A DNA stretch of 64,000 bases. It comes from Streptomyces macrolidinus (GTDB lineage: Bacteria > Actinomycetota > Actinomycetes > Streptomycetales > Streptomycetaceae). Positions 63,768 to 64,000 of this stretch are shown in pieces. The stretch's first letter is position 1. Each line of letters starts with the position of its first letter. The stretch covers positions 248,001 to 312,000 of the forward strand of contig NZ_JAMWMR010000001.1 of NCBI RefSeq assembly GCF_023887685.1, read 5' to 3'. Both the position numbers and the translations under genes were made by a program. The notes beneath the pieces are model-generated. The model ran no database searches and was not told the origin of the DNA. It was given only the letters and a program-made list of their open reading frames with translations.

Positions 63768-64000
63768 ATGGCGGACACCAAGCGCGAGATCGAGCGGAAG
63801 TACGAGGCCGCGGCCGAGGACGAGCTGCCCGAGCTGACCGGTGTCGGCGGGGTCGAAGCCGTCACCGACCAGGGCGTCGCCGTACTCGACGCCACCTACT
63901 ACGACACGGCCGATCTGCGGCTCGCCCGCGCGGCGCTGACCCTGCGTCGCCGCACCGGAGGCGACGACGCGGGGTGGCATCTCAAGCTGCCGGTCGCCGA
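63768..64000 (+). CDS. CYTH domain protein (often CYTH-CHAD), 3' part beyond window
   Basis: The first 77 residues are visible. ADTKREIERKYEA carries the E-x-E-x-K signature of the CYTH (triphosphate tunnel metalloenzyme) superfamily. YYDTADLRLARAALTLRRRT and GWHLKLPV are the next conserved strands, whose basic residues bind triphosphate or polyphosphate. In actinobacteria this N-terminus is usually fused to a CHAD domain that binds polyphosphate, which would lie outside the window. It starts 40 bases after rodA but appears to have its own promoter. Confidence 0.87.
   Translation, partial: MADTKREIERKYEAAAEDELPELTGVGGVEAVTDQGVAVLDATYYDTADLRLARAALTLRRRTGGDDAGWHLKLPVA

Overview
This is high-GC actinobacterial DNA with strong third-position G/C bias, GTG starts and 4-bp ATGA/GTGA gene overlaps. 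Gene content and order (tRNA-Gly, tRNA-Pro, tig, clpP1, clpP2, clpX, valS, folC, ndk, mreBCD, PBP2, rodA) match the core chromosome of a Streptomyces. From memory it is collinear with the S. coelicolor SCO2605-SCO2664 region, with strain-specific insertions.

Layout. 1-827 is a two-TM membrane protein cut by the window edge. 1106-7865 is a leftward six-gene operon for amino-sugar oligosaccharide uptake: ROK repressor, lipoprotein, two permeases, GH4 enzyme, BadF-type kinase. It corresponds to the csnR-csnEFGH-csnK chitosan-oligosaccharide operon of S. lividans and has a palindromic operator at the repressor start. 7940-10593 holds a Uma2-like protein, an MscS channel and an HNH nuclease. 10632-14932 is a leftward ECF sigma / membrane anti-sigma / ABC exporter cluster.

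15000-22600 is an accessory patch. It contains a truncated MazG-like gene abutting a truncated TPR gene, a Nudix hydrolase, a small ORF with a threefold 12-residue repeat, a TetR gene divergent from an FAD monooxygenase across an unusual array of paired palindromes, a twice-frameshifted secreted-protein gene, an unrecognised 26-30 kDa protein, and an XRE(DUF5753)/DUF397/ATPase regulatory set.

22600-45260 is mostly conserved housekeeping or peripheral metabolism: a secreted beta-helix protein, two M1 aminopeptidases (pepN and a paralogue), asd, a serine hydrolase, a DsbA-like protein, two paralogous amino-acid permeases flanking bioY, rpiB, a Fpg/Nei glycosylase, an Eis-like acetyltransferase, a SpoIIE-type phosphatase and a membrane acyltransferase.

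45449-64000 is the proteostasis and cell-shape core: two tRNAs, trigger factor, the two ClpP subunits and ClpX, valS, folC, ndk, and the mreB-mreC-mreD-PBP2-rodA cluster that in Streptomyces mainly serves spore-wall synthesis. A CYTH-domain gene runs off the right edge.

Most convergent gene pairs are separated by long perfect GC-rich hairpins. Several starts have a TANNNT box 6-8 nt upstream and no Shine-Dalgarno, which suggests leaderless transcripts. No CRISPR array, insertion sequence, integrase or rRNA was seen.
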